A DNA stretch of 64,000 nt from positions 22,329 to 86,328 of the forward strand of contig DAOPZL010000006.1 in assembly GCA_035353395.1 (NCBI GenBank), written 5' to 3'. Below are positions 16,917 through 25,737 of the stretch, one piece after another (position 1 is the first letter of the stretch; every line of letters starts with the position of its first letter). The notes beneath the pieces were generated by a model. That model saw nothing but the letters and a program-made list of their open reading frames with translations, was not told the origin of the DNA and did not search any database. Origin of the DNA: UBA1801 sp035353395. GTDB taxonomy: Bacteria; Acidobacteriota; Holophagae; Holophagales; Holophagaceae. Both the position numbers and the translations under genes were made by a program.

Positions 16917-17065
16917 ATCCGCCATCCGCGCTACTCGAAGACCCTCACCATCCGACTGGAGCGGAGCGGAAGGAGGATAGGGCGGAATCGGCGAAGCCGA
17001 TTGCCGGGGCGAAGCCCCTCGGGCCTGGGGGGCCCGAGCCAGGGCATTCCTCGGGTAGCCTGCGG
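16917..17065 (+). repeat. Interrupted duplication of the rpoD 3' end
   Basis: Bases 16917-16947 repeat 16781-16811 exactly (31 bp), and 17043-17065 repeat 16813-16835 exactly (23 bp). Together they copy the last 47 bp of rpoD plus seven bases after its stop. In the copy, about 95 bp of unrelated hairpin sequence replaces the single base between the two blocks. The arrangement suggests a tandem duplication later entered by a small element. Confidence 0.85.
16986..17038. repeat. Array of three consecutive hairpins
   Basis: Three perfect inverted repeats stand in line: 16986-16992 with 16996-17002 (loop GAA), 17006-17010 with 17014-17018 (loop GAA), and 17018-17025 with 17031-17038 (loop TGGGG). 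The first two have GGCGAAGCC and GGCGAAGCC-like cores; GCGAAGC is known as an exceptionally stable DNA mini-hairpin. This is REP-like in style. No second copy was found in the window. Confidence 0.7.
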
Positions 17066-17213
17066 CTGCTTCAGCGAGCTGAACCGGCGGATCCGCCGGC
17101 CGGAGGCCCATCCAGCATGTGCATCCGTCGCGGGGATCCCAAAAAAATCCCGTTGCGAGTCTCCTAAAGAGGCCGATTTCACGGCATCCTAGTCGGAACG
17201 TTGGAGCCTTCCT

Positions 17214-18194
17214 GTGTTGTCCAAAGACCAGATGCTGGGCAAGTACCAGATCCTGGACCGCCTCGGGGCGGGGGGATTCGGGACGGTCTACCTGGCCATG
17301 GACCGGCTCCTGAACCGCCGGGTCGCCCTCAAGGTCCCGCACCACCAGTCGGACGAGCAGGCGCTGCTGCAGGAGCCGCGCATCATGGCGGCCCTGAAGC
17401 ACACCAACATCGTCGAGCTGATCACGGTGGAGAAGAAGGACGACACCTTCTTCATGGTGATGGAATTCGTCGACGGAGAGAGCCTGGACAAGCAGATCCG
17501 GCGGGAGCGGGTGCTGGCTCCCTCCAGGGCCCTGGAGATCGCCCTCGACGTCTGCACGGCCATCGGCTTCGCCCACTCCCACCAGGTGCTCCACCGGGAC
17601 CTCAGGCCCGCCAACATCCTCCTCACGCGCGAAGGCGTGGCCAAGGTCACCGATTTCGGGACGAGCCGCTTCCTGGAACTGCAGAAGGACAGCTTCGCCC
17701 GGACCCGCATCGGCTCGCCTCCCTACATGGCGCCGGAACACTTCAGGGGTAGGGCCGTGTTCCAGAGCGACCTCTGGTCCCTCGGCATCACGCTCTACGA
17801 GATGCTCACGGGCACGGTGCCCTTCTACGACGCCGATCCCATCAAGATCGCCCAGGCCTTCCAGTCGAATCCCATCGTGCCGCCGCACCTCAAGAACCCG
17901 GCGGTTCCCAAGGCCCTCTCGGAAGTCGTGATGAAGGCGCTCACCGTGAACCTGGGTGACCGCTACCTCAGCGCCCAGGAGTTCCTGAAGGCCCTCCGCG
18001 CCGTCAAGGACAAGGTCGCCCGGGAGACGCGGCCCCTCGGGAGCGCGGTCCTCTCCGCCGCGGCATCCGGCTCCGGGAGTCCCCTGGCGAGGGGAACGGC
18101 CGCCCACACCCAGCAGCGCCTCTGCCGCTTCTGCTATCGCCCCCTCCCCCGGATGGCCGTGGTCTGCCCGAGCTGCGGGGAAAAGATCACATGA
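17214..18194 (+). CDS. Hanks-type serine/threonine protein kinase with C-terminal zinc ribbon
   Basis: A 326-residue soluble kinase. The glycine loop GAGGFGTVY is at 18-26, the ATP-binding Lys at 40 (VALKV), the catalytic loop at 127-134 reads HRDLRPAN, the DFG motif is at 147-149, and an APE motif follows in PPYMAPEHF. In the catalytic loop the usual Lys is Arg. After the kinase domain comes a Ser/Gly/Ala linker, then two C-x-x-C pairs (CRFC and CPSC) at the extreme C-terminus, a zinc ribbon. No membrane helix is present. The start is GTG 17214 with TTGGAG upstream; TTG 17217 is an alternative. It overlaps the TamB-like gene by 4 bp. Confidence 0.9.
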   Translation: MLSKDQMLGKYQILDRLGAGGFGTVYLAMDRLLNRRVALKVPHHQSDEQALLQEPRIMAALKHTNIVELITVEKKDDTFFMVMEFVDGESLDKQIRRERVLAPSRALEIALDVCTAIGFAHSHQVLHRDLRPANILLTREGVAKVTDFGTSRFLELQKDSFARTRIGSPPYMAPEHFRGRAVFQSDLWSLGITLYEMLTGTVPFYDADPIKIAQAFQSNPIVPPHLKNPAVPKALSEVVMKALTVNLGDRYLSAQEFLKALRAVKDKVARETRPLGSAVLSAAASGSGSPLARGTAAHTQQRLCRFCYRPLPRMAVVCPSCGEKIT

Positions 18195-21100
18195 CCTCCA
18201 GCCGCCTGGAGCTTGCGGTCGGAGGGGCCTGGAAGCGGAAGTGGTTCCGCGGCATCACGTACCTGCTGGTTTCCGGGGCCGTGGCCGGGGGCGCCGTCCT
18301 CTGGACCGTCCGCCAGCCCTTCTTCGATGCCTGGCTCATCGGCAAGCTCGATGGTCTCGTGCGCGACCAGACGGGACTGGCGCTCCAGGCCGGACAGATC
18401 GAGTTCCATCCCTTCCAGGAACGCGTCGTCCTGAGGGATCTCTCCATCGGCGTCGACCTCCTGAAGGCGGACCGCCTGGACGTGCAGGTGGACCTCCTGT
18501 CCCTGATCGGCCATACCAAGCACATCCGGAACATCGAACTGGAGAATCCGGTCAGCATCCTGGACGCCAGGCGGCTGGCCCGGATCCATCTGAAACCCAG
18601 GCCCGAACATGGCGCGGCGCCACAGGTCCGGCTGGACCGGCTCCAGGTCCTGGGCGGGGACCTCAGGATCCAGGAGCCGGCGTGGAACCTGCCCCGCGCG
18701 CGTTTCGCCTACCGGATCTATGGCCAGGGACTCGGCCCCAACCGCCTCTACGCGGATGTCCGCGTTCCTCGCATCCGGCTCGGGGAGGGGACGGACGCCG
18801 TGGACGGCAGCCTCGTCGCGATGGCGAACCTCAGCGACCTGGCCCTGGAGGTCAAGGAGAGCGAGCTGCGGCTGGGCGGCAACCGCGTCTCGGCCCAGGG
18901 TCACTATGCCTTCGACGCCCGGATGGTCTCGGCGGACGTGAAGGGCCGGGTGGACCTGGCGGAATCCCTGAGGCTGCTCGATCCCAAGGCGCCCAGGACC
19001 TGGGAGGGAACCGCCGGATTCAAGGCTGGCGTCAGGGGACGGCTGGCGGATCCCGCCTGGAATCTCTTCATCGACGGGAAGAACCTGGGTTCCCGGTCCA
19101 GCAGGATCAGTCCCGGCGATGTCCGGCTCGAGGCCCACGGCAGGCTGGACCAGGCCACGATCCAGTCCCTGGAATGGCGTTCCGCCCAGGGCAGGCTGCA
19201 GGCTTCCGGCGAGTGGAGGCGGGGGGTCGGGAGCCACCTGCAGTTCCATGGCGAGGAGCTGGGATTGACCCCCCTGGCCACCTTCGTGCGGGTCGGCTTC
19301 CTGGACAGCCTGTCGGTCGACCTGGATGGCGAGGCGGACCTGCCGGGCAATCCCTGGGTTCCCCCCCAGCTGGACGCCCTGGGCGTGAAGGCCGAGGGCC
19401 GGTTCCTGCGGGCGCAGGAGAACGTGGGCAGGTTGTCCGTGGATCTGGCGGACGGGCGGCTCTCGGTTCCGGACATCAGCCTCGAGATCCCGGAGGCCTA
19501 CGTGGAAGGGAGCGGGGCCTTCCGCCTCGGCAAGCGGAGCCTGCTGTCCATCTCGGCCAAGGCCAGCGCCGAGACCGACGCCTCCCTCGTGGCCGACATC
19601 CTGGAGAACTGGAACATCGGGGAAGGCTGGGACCGCCAGGGCCGGGCGATCCGGCTGGGCATGAGCGGGCGGGCCATCGCCGACGCGGAGCTCGAATGGG
19701 ACGCGCCCGGAGGCGTCCGGATGAAGGGGCAGGTGGAGGTGGAGACGCCCAGGTGGCACGGCGCCATCCTGGACCAGCTCCGGGCCGACGTCTCCATCCA
19801 GGACGACGAGCTGCGCATCGAGAACATCGCGGGAGGGAAGGGGGCCGGAAGGGCCGGCGGATCCCTCTGGCTCACCTGGCGCGACGTGCCGGCCGGGCAG
19901 GACCAGATCGACATGAACTACCAGGCCTTCGGGCTCCCCATCCAGGAAGGCCTGCGGGCGGCGGACGTCGGAGACCTTCCGATCTCGGGCCAGGCGAGCG
20001 GCTCCGTCCGCATCCACGGGCCCTACAGGCGCCTGAGGCTGGACGCCAGCGCCACGGTGCAGGATGCCAGCGTCTACGGCCTGAGGATCCCTTCCGGCTC
20101 GGGCAGCATGGCATACGACATCGCGGGGGGCAGGCTCGTGGTGAAGGACGCCCGGATCGCCGAATCGGCCGAACAGCTCGGTTCCGGGAACGAGGGGCCC
20201 ACGGGCCTCCTGGCCCTGCAGGGCGCCATGGACATGAACCTGGAAGACGAAACCTGGCAGGTCCGGCTCAAGGGCAACCTGGATTCCCCGTCCCTCGGCC
20301 TGCCGGGGCCCCGGTTCCAGGCGCTCGTGGACGGGCGGCTCGAGGGCCCCTGGCTGAAGGACTACGGAGTCGTGCAGCTTCCGATGGGCTCGTTCACCTT
20401 CAGTCGGGGGCGGCTGTTCATGGGGCAGCAGAGCCTCGAAGGGTTCGAGGGGAAGGTGGAGACGGGGCCCGGGAGCCTCCGGGGGACCCTCGCGATGGCC
20501 GGGAAGACGGCCCCCCTCCTGACGGTGGAAGCCCGGCCGCAGGGAGAGGGCCTGGCCGGGACGCTGGACCTCCACGTCGCGCCGGATTCCGCCGACACCG
20601 CGAACCTGGCCGCGCGCGCGACGAAGGATCTGCTCCTGGATGCGGGCCTGGACCTCCGGCTGGACGGGGCCTGGAATCCCTCCGGCCTCCGGTGGAGCGG
20701 TTCACTGGAGAACGGGATCGGACATTTCGAGGGCTTCGATCTGGTCCAGTCCTCGCCCGCCGTCGTGAAGGGGGACGCTTCCGGGGGCTACCTGGACCTC
20801 GCGCTGCACGGCCAGGCGGCCGGCCGGGCCCCGGCAGCCGCGCCGCCGGGGGAGCCTGCGCACCTGAGGGTATCGGGGCAGGTCCCCTTCTCCTCCCGCA
20901 GTCCCCTCGACTTGAAGCTGGAGGGCGTCGCCGAGCTGGCCAACCTGAAGAGCATCCTCGACCATGTCCTGCAGGTGGACGAATACAGCCTGCTCGCCGA
21001 CCTCAAGCCCAGGGGGGATGCGAAGTTCGATCTCCGGCTGTCCGGTCCCTTCGCGGATCCTTCCGTGGACGGCCTGCTGTCCCTGAAGGCCGGGAAGCTG

Positions 21101-22300
21101 GAGATCCGGACCTATCCCCAGAGCGTGGAGGATCTGTCCTTCAATCTGCATTTCAAGGGACGCGATCTCGTCCTCCTGGAGTCCGATCCCCTCCAGGGCC
21201 GCTTCGCCCAGGGGGCCATGCGGGCCTGGGGCGTGGCCACCTGGGATTTCGGTGGGCTGACCCAGTACGACCTCCAGACCCGGCTCGAGGATTTCCGGTT
21301 CCGGGATCTGCCTGAAGGCTTCGAACTGGACGGAACCCTGACCGCCGCCCTCCGGGGCACCCAGGAGAAGGGGGGGCTCCTCTCCGGGACCCTGCTGGCC
21401 CGGCGGATGCTCTACCAGGCCGATCTCAATCTCCGGGACTTGATCCTGGCCAGTGTCATGGGCCTGCCGCCCTCCCTGATGCGGGCGGATCCGAACGATC
21501 CCCTCACCCGCATCGACCTGGACCTGGACCTGGTTCTCGCGCAGCCCTGGGAGTTCGACACGAACCTGCTCAAGCTGCAGGGCCGGCCGGTGGGCACCTT
21601 CAAGGTCCAGGGGACCCTGGCGGAGCCCGGTTTCAAGGGCAAGATGGACATTCTTCCGGGCGGCCGCCTCACCAACCTGCTCCCGGCAGGGGACGTCGTC
21701 CTGGAACGGGGGACGCTCGACTGGGTGAATTCCAACGACTGGTATCCCACGGTGGACCTGCAGGGCCAGGTGGACGTACCGCCCTACCTCGTCAACCTGG
21801 CCATCCGGGGGAACATGGACGGCCTCGAGATGAAACAGACTTCGACGCCCTCCCTGCGGCAGGACGAGATCACCGCGATCCTGATCGATCCCTCGATGGC
21901 TTCGGAGGTCGGGGCCATGTCGACCGGGAGCACCCGCACGGCCATCAGCTCCGGGCTGGCGAGCACCGGGAGCGGGCTGCTGACGACCCTGGCCCTGGCG
22001 AACTTCCAGGAAAGCCTGAGGCGCACCCTCAGGCTGGACCGGGTGAGCGTCGTCTGGCGGACCGGCTCCGGCGGATCCTCTCCCGAAACCAGCATCACGG
22101 TGGGCAAGAACATCGATCTCTTCGGGCACCCGACGCCGCTGATCCTCACCCACCAGAGATCAGGCACCACCACGACCACCAGCGGCCAGGTGGAGTGGCG
22201 GTTCGGCAATTTCGTGCTGGAGCTCGGCGTGTCCCAGAGCGGCGCCAACGGCGTGGCGCCCTCCGGGGAAATCCGGCATACCTGGAGTCCGGGATGGTGA
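18191..22300 (+). CDS. tamB: TamB-like translocation and assembly module protein
   Basis: A 1,369-residue AsmA/TamB-type protein. One N-terminal membrane helix (about residues 21-41, ITYLLVSGAVAGGAVLWTV) anchors it in the inner membrane. A long repetitive beta-rich body spans the periplasm, and the C-terminal region of about 300 residues (GTLDWVNSNDWYPTVDLQG, then GKNIDLFGHPTPLILTHQ) matches the DUF490 end of TamB. Such proteins bridge the envelope, aiding outer-membrane protein assembly or phospholipid transport. No TamA gene is next to it. Its ATG overlaps the kinase stop (ATGA), indicating translational coupling. Length is close to E. coli TamB (1,259). Confidence 0.85.
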   Translation: MTSSRLELAVGGAWKRKWFRGITYLLVSGAVAGGAVLWTVRQPFFDAWLIGKLDGLVRDQTGLALQAGQIEFHPFQERVVLRDLSIGVDLLKADRLDVQVDLLSLIGHTKHIRNIELENPVSILDARRLARIHLKPRPEHGAAPQVRLDRLQVLGGDLRIQEPAWNLPRARFAYRIYGQGLGPNRLYADVRVPRIRLGEGTDAVDGSLVAMANLSDLALEVKESELRLGGNRVSAQGHYAFDARMVSADVKGRVDLAESLRLLDPKAPRTWEGTAGFKAGVRGRLADPAWNLFIDGKNLGSRSSRISPGDVRLEAHGRLDQATIQSLEWRSAQGRLQASGEWRRGVGSHLQFHGEELGLTPLATFVRVGFLDSLSVDLDGEADLPGNPWVPPQLDALGVKAEGRFLRAQENVGRLSVDLADGRLSVPDISLEIPEAYVEGSGAFRLGKRSLLSISAKASAETDASLVADILENWNIGEGWDRQGRAIRLGMSGRAIADAELEWDAPGGVRMKGQVEVETPRWHGAILDQLRADVSIQDDELRIENIAGGKGAGRAGGSLWLTWRDVPAGQDQIDMNYQAFGLPIQEGLRAADVGDLPISGQASGSVRIHGPYRRLRLDASATVQDASVYGLRIPSGSGSMAYDIAGGRLVVKDARIAESAEQLGSGNEGPTGLLALQGAMDMNLEDETWQVRLKGNLDSPSLGLPGPRFQALVDGRLEGPWLKDYGVVQLPMGSFTFSRGRLFMGQQSLEGFEGKVETGPGSLRGTLAMAGKTAPLLTVEARPQGEGLAGTLDLHVAPDSADTANLAARATKDLLLDAGLDLRLDGAWNPSGLRWSGSLENGIGHFEGFDLVQSSPAVVKGDASGGYLDLALHGQAAGRAPAAAPPGEPAHLRVSGQVPFSSRSPLDLKLEGVAELANLKSILDHVLQVDEYSLLADLKPRGDAKFDLRLSGPFADPSVDGLLSLKAGKLEIRTYPQSVEDLSFNLHFKGRDLVLLESDPLQGRFAQGAMRAWGVATWDFGGLTQYDLQTRLEDFRFRDLPEGFELDGTLTAALRGTQEKGGLLSGTLLARRMLYQADLNLRDLILASVMGLPPSLMRADPNDPLTRIDLDLDLVLAQPWEFDTNLLKLQGRPVGTFKVQGTLAEPGFKGKMDILPGGRLTNLLPAGDVVLERGTLDWVNSNDWYPTVDLQGQVDVPPYLVNLAIRGNMDGLEMKQTSTPSLRQDEITAILIDPSMASEVGAMSTGSTRTAISSGLASTGSGLLTTLALANFQESLRRTLRLDRVSVVWRTGSGGSSPETSITVGKNIDLFGHPTPLILTHQRSGTTTTTSGQVEWRFGNFVLELGVSQSGANGVAPSGEIRHTWSPGW

Positions 22301-22521
22301 TCGTACGCGCCTTCGCCCGCTATCGCGACGTGCTGGGCTTCCAGATGCTGGAAATGCCGCTGCCCGATCCGCCCGTCCTGGGCGTCCTCCTGGGGGATCC
22401 GCGCCTCGCGGGGCTGCCCGCCGAGGCGCTGCTGGCCGTGAACCAGGCCTTCGCGGACCGGGCCTGTGGCCTGCGGGACGGAGACGAGGTGGCCCTGATG
22501 CCCCCCGTCTCGGGAGGGTGA
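22294..22521 (+). CDS. moaD: MoaD/ThiS-like ubiquitin-fold sulfur carrier
   Basis: A 75-residue beta-grasp protein ending in Gly-Gly (PPVSGG), the C-terminus that is adenylated and thiocarboxylated in molybdopterin synthesis. VRAFARYRDVLG at the start and VALMPPVSGG at the end are typical of MoaD. The start is ATG 22294, which overlaps the end of tamB by 7 bp; GTG 22297 is a close alternative. No other molybdenum cofactor gene is in the window, so MoaD rather than a different carrier is an assignment by motif only. Confidence 0.75.
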   Translation: MVIVRAFARYRDVLGFQMLEMPLPDPPVLGVLLGDPRLAGLPAEALLAVNQAFADRACGLRDGDEVALMPPVSGG

Positions 22522-22620
22522 GTTTCGTGACATACGGCTCCTTCTCGGGCTGATGCCTGGAGCCGGACGCCTCGCGCCGGGAGCGGCCGTCCCGCATCCC
22601 GGCCTCGACAGGGAGAGCCC

Positions 22621-23697
22621 ATGGATGAGGAGATCAAGACCCTTCGGGAGGAGATGGAGCTCCTCAACGGCCAACTCCTGGAGCTGCTCAGCCGAAGGGG
22701 GCACCTGGCCAGGCGGATCGGGATCCTCAAGGATCGCCTCGGCCTCGAGTATTTCGATCCGAAGCGCGAAGGCGACATGCTGAAACGCCTCGTGGAGGCC
22801 AACCCGGGACCCTTCAGCGACGCCTCCGTCGCCCACCTCTTCAAGCAGATCTTCCAGGCCTCCGCCGATCTCATGGGAATGACCCGGGACCAGAAGCTGC
22901 GCGTGCACCGCGCCCCCGGGGATCCGGATGCGGTCATCGACATCGGCGGGGTCCTGCTGGGGGGGGGCCACCGCCAGATCGTGGCGGGACCCTGTTCCGT
23001 GGAAAGCGAGGCACAGCTCTCCAGCGTCGCGTCCCTTCTCCAGGGCCACGGCATCCGCCTGCTGCGAGGGGGCGCCTACAAGCCCCGCACCTCGCCCTAC
23101 GCCTTCCAGGGGCTGCGCGCGCCCGGCTGGGAGATCCTGCGCCAGGTCGCGGACCGGTTCGGCATGAAGACCGTCTCGGAGGTGGTGGACACGCGGGATG
23201 TGGAGAACGCCTGCCGATGGGTGGACGTCCTCCAGATCGGGGCGCGCAACATGCAGAACTTCGAGCTCCTCCGGCTCGTGGGCCAGACCCGGAAGCCCGT
23301 GCTCCTGAAACGGGGCATGTCGGCCACCCTCGACGAGTTCATCCTCGCCGCCGAATACATCGTCCTGGAGGGGAACCGGAACGTGATCCTGTGCGAGCGC
23401 GGGATCCGGACCTTCGAGACGAGCACCCGCAACACCCTGGACATCTCCGCCGTCCCCATCCTCAAGGAGACGGTTCCCTTCCCCGTGATGGTGGATCTCA
23501 GCCACGCCACGGGACGCCGCGACATCCTGGTCCCCCTGGGGAGGGCGGTGCTGGCCGCGGGGGCGGACGCCGTGATGGTCGAAACCCATCCCAACCCGGC
23601 CGTGGCGCTGTCGGACAGCCAGCAGCAGCTCTCGCCGGAGGAGTTCGGAGCCTTCATGGCCGGGCTCGCCCCCTGCCTGGAGCCAGCCTGCGGCTGA
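22621..23697 (+). CDS. aroF: Bifunctional chorismate mutase / DAHP synthase
   Basis: Catalyses the first step of the shikimate pathway (phosphoenolpyruvate + erythrose 4-phosphate). A 358-residue fusion: residues about 1-85 are an AroQ-type chorismate mutase helix bundle (LRRIG/ARRIGILK, Arg and Lys catalytic residues), and 95-358 a type I-beta DAHP synthase with IVAGPCSVES, RGGAYKPRTSPYAFQG and DLSHATGRRD metal and substrate sites. In Bacillus the mutase half acts as a prephenate/chorismate sensor for feedback control, and the same is likely here. ATG 22621 has AGGGAGAGCCC upstream. Confidence 0.93.
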   Translation: MDEEIKTLREEMELLNGQLLELLSRRGHLARRIGILKDRLGLEYFDPKREGDMLKRLVEANPGPFSDASVAHLFKQIFQASADLMGMTRDQKLRVHRAPGDPDAVIDIGGVLLGGGHRQIVAGPCSVESEAQLSSVASLLQGHGIRLLRGGAYKPRTSPYAFQGLRAPGWEILRQVADRFGMKTVSEVVDTRDVENACRWVDVLQIGARNMQNFELLRLVGQTRKPVLLKRGMSATLDEFILAAEYIVLEGNRNVILCERGIRTFETSTRNTLDISAVPILKETVPFPVMVDLSHATGRRDILVPLGRAVLAAGADAVMVETHPNPAVALSDSQQQLSPEEFGAFMAGLAPCLEPACG

Positions 23698-23735
23698 TTC
23701 GCCCGGCATGATCTTGTCTTGTTTCCGGAGGGTAC

Positions 23736-24545
23736 ATGTACGAGCTGTTCGCGAAAGAGGACGTCCGGTGTTCCGTGACGAGCCGGACCCATGTCAGGGA
23801 CACCTCCCTGCGGGATTTCTTCCAGGGGAGCTACGGCTTCATTCCCCTGGAACGCATCGCCGACACCTTCGGCTTCGTGGAGGAGTTCACGGAACTTTAC
23901 GGCGGACGGGCCTACGATCCCCGGCACGTGCTCTCCCACCGGGACGTGGAGGAACTCTACGACCTGGGCGTCGGCATCAAGCTGTGCCTGCAGAACCATT
24001 TCGTCACACGGAAGGACTGCGAGGAGAATCGGGCCTTTCTCGCGCGCTACCACCGGAAGGGCAACGTGATCATCTGCGTCTCGGAGGAGCTGGCCCGGTT
24101 CGTCAAGGAGGAGTTCCCGGACTATTCGGTGGAGGCCAGCATCATCAAGGAAGTCCACGATCCCGCGGCCATCGAGGCGTGCCTCGGGGTGTTCGACCTC
24201 TTCACGCTCCCTCCGGCTTCCAACGACAACCTGGGCTTCCTGGCGTCGCTTCCGCGGAAGGACCGGATCATCCTGTTCGCCAACGCACGGTGCCTCTACC
24301 ACTGCAATCTCCGCACCTGCTACTGGAACGTCTCCGTGCAGACCAAGCGCCGGAGCGATCCGGGATTCGGGGTCCTCAAGCCGCCCTGCTCCCCCGGCTC
24401 GCCCAACAAGTCCGAGTACGTCCTCTTCGATGTGGATCAGTTGTACGAGATGGGCTTCCGACATTTCAAGTGGATCATCCCCCAGCCGCAGATCCACGCC
24501 CAGGCTGGATTGAAGCCTGGCCTCTACAAGCTGCCTCGGAACTGA
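23736..24545 (+). CDS. Unrecognised cysteine-rich protein, possibly an Fe-S TIM-barrel of U32 type
   Basis: A 269-residue soluble protein without signal peptide or membrane segment. I do not recognise it with certainty. Alternating strand-like stretches (NVIICVSEELARFV, DRIILFANARC) suggest a TIM barrel. Four cysteines, C186, C190, C195 in ARCLYHCNLRTCYW and C218 in PPCSPGSP, could hold a metal or Fe-S cluster, as in U32-family proteins (UbiU/UbiV, RlhA), which have four conserved Cys. The C-terminus is FRHFKWIIPQPQIHAQAG. ATG 23736 has CGGAGGG upstream. It follows aroF by 38 bp and may share its transcript. Confidence 0.7.
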   Translation: MYELFAKEDVRCSVTSRTHVRDTSLRDFFQGSYGFIPLERIADTFGFVEEFTELYGGRAYDPRHVLSHRDVEELYDLGVGIKLCLQNHFVTRKDCEENRAFLARYHRKGNVIICVSEELARFVKEEFPDYSVEASIIKEVHDPAAIEACLGVFDLFTLPPASNDNLGFLASLPRKDRIILFANARCLYHCNLRTCYWNVSVQTKRRSDPGFGVLKPPCSPGSPNKSEYVLFDVDQLYEMGFRHFKWIIPQPQIHAQAGLKPGLYKLPRN

Positions 24546-24560
24546 TCCTCGCGAGGCTCG

Positions 24561-25694
24561 TCAGGACACGGCGGCGAGCCGCCTTTCCAGCAGCCCCAGG
24601 GCGTGCCTGGAACCCTCCCACAGCATGAGTTCCCGCGCCTCCGGGATGGCGCACCAGCGGAACTCGCTGTGCTCCTCCGGTCCGAGCTTCACCTGGGCCG
24701 AGGCGGGCACTTCGACATCGAAACAGGCCTCCGTGTTGAAGCTGGGCTCGCCGACCGGCAGACCGACGAGGCGGGGATCCACCCAGAAGGCATGGGAGAA
24801 GCCCAGCGGGGCCAGTTTTCCCGTGAGCCCCGTCTCCTCGAGGAGTTCCCGATGGGCCGCGGCCTCCAGGGTTTCGCCGTCCTCGAGCATGCCGGTGACG
24901 CTCGACCACCACAGGCCCTGGTCCGGCTTCCGCAGCATCATCAGGATCTCCGGACCCCGCGCTCCCCGGCGCCAGGTGAGGGCGGAGATGCTCCGCGTGA
25001 GGGGCTGGACGGGCTGCTCCCGGAGGCACATGATCTCCGCGATGTGGACCCGGAGGCGTTCCGCCGCCTGGTCCCAGCTGGGAGCCTCGCCTCCCAGCAG
25101 GGAATGGAGGCTGCACACGCCCTTGTCGGTGATCCCGCAGGGCGTGATCCACCGGAAGTGGGCCAGGTCGGGTCTGACGTTGAAGGCGATGCCGTGGGTC
25201 GGGATCCAGCGCCTGAGGTGGATCCCCAGGGCACCCAGCTTCTCGGGGCCGCGCGGAGTCTCGACCCAGACGCCGGGAAAACCCTCCAGCCGGTCGGCCT
25301 TCACGCCATAGTCCGCGGCGGTGCGGATCATGGCCTCCTCCAGCCCCCTCACGAAGCGCTTCAGGTCCTGCCTGGGCCCCTTCAGGTTGCAGATGGGATA
25401 GACCACCACCTGGCCCGGGCCGTGGTAGGTGACCTGTCCTCCGCGGTCGGTCTGGAACACCTCCACGCCGTGCGCCTCCAGGAACGCCGGGTTGACGTGG
25501 ATGTCGGCACGAGTCGCGTTGCTGCCGAGGGTGAAGACCGGATTGTGCTCCAGGATCAGCACCTGGTCGGGACGGGCCCCGTCCTGCACGTAGTCCGCCA
25601 TGGCCTTCTGCATCCTCACGCCGGCGGCGTAGAATACGCGGCCGAGAACACGGAACTGGGCGTGGCGGGGGGAGTCGAAACCGACGGCAGGCAT
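24561..25694 (-). CDS. lipB: Octanoyltransferase LipB fused to a Nudix hydrolase domain
   Basis: A 377-residue two-domain protein. Residues about 15-225 are LipB, which moves octanoate from acyl carrier protein to lipoyl domains: RGGQVTYHGPGQ at 84-95, catalytic Lys152 in KLGALG and Cys186 in TPCGI. Residues about 235-377 are a Nudix domain with a complete box, G-x5-E-x7-RELLEETGL at 268-290. LipB alone is about 210 residues, so the fusion is real and not a frameshift product. Nudix domains cleave nucleoside diphosphate derivatives; a lipoate-AMP or CoA-type substrate is speculation. It ends the minus-strand operon that starts at bshC, 43 bp after purE. Confidence 0.93.
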   Translation of the reverse strand: MPAVGFDSPRHAQFRVLGRVFYAAGVRMQKAMADYVQDGARPDQVLILEHNPVFTLGSNATRADIHVNPAFLEAHGVEVFQTDRGGQVTYHGPGQVVVYPICNLKGPRQDLKRFVRGLEEAMIRTAADYGVKADRLEGFPGVWVETPRGPEKLGALGIHLRRWIPTHGIAFNVRPDLAHFRWITPCGITDKGVCSLHSLLGGEAPSWDQAAERLRVHIAEIMCLREQPVQPLTRSISALTWRRGARGPEILMMLRKPDQGLWWSSVTGMLEDGETLEAAAHRELLEETGLTGKLAPLGFSHAFWVDPRLVGLPVGEPSFNTEACFDVEVPASAQVKLGPEEHSEFRWCAIPEARELMLWEGSRHALGLLERRLAAVS

Positions 25695-25737
25695 TCCAAC
25701 AGGTTAGCGCATCCTTGGGGGGTGTCCGCCAGCCATC

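Larger units (their letters stand above)
16829..17213. other. 385-bp spacer filled with repeat fragments
   Basis: No supported coding sequence. It holds two displaced fragments of the 3' end of rpoD (16917-16947 and 17043-17065), a three-hairpin block between them, and GC-rich imperfect inverted repeats (for example GGCCCGGAGGGCC around 16874). The kinase gene starts at its right end. Confidence 0.75.
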
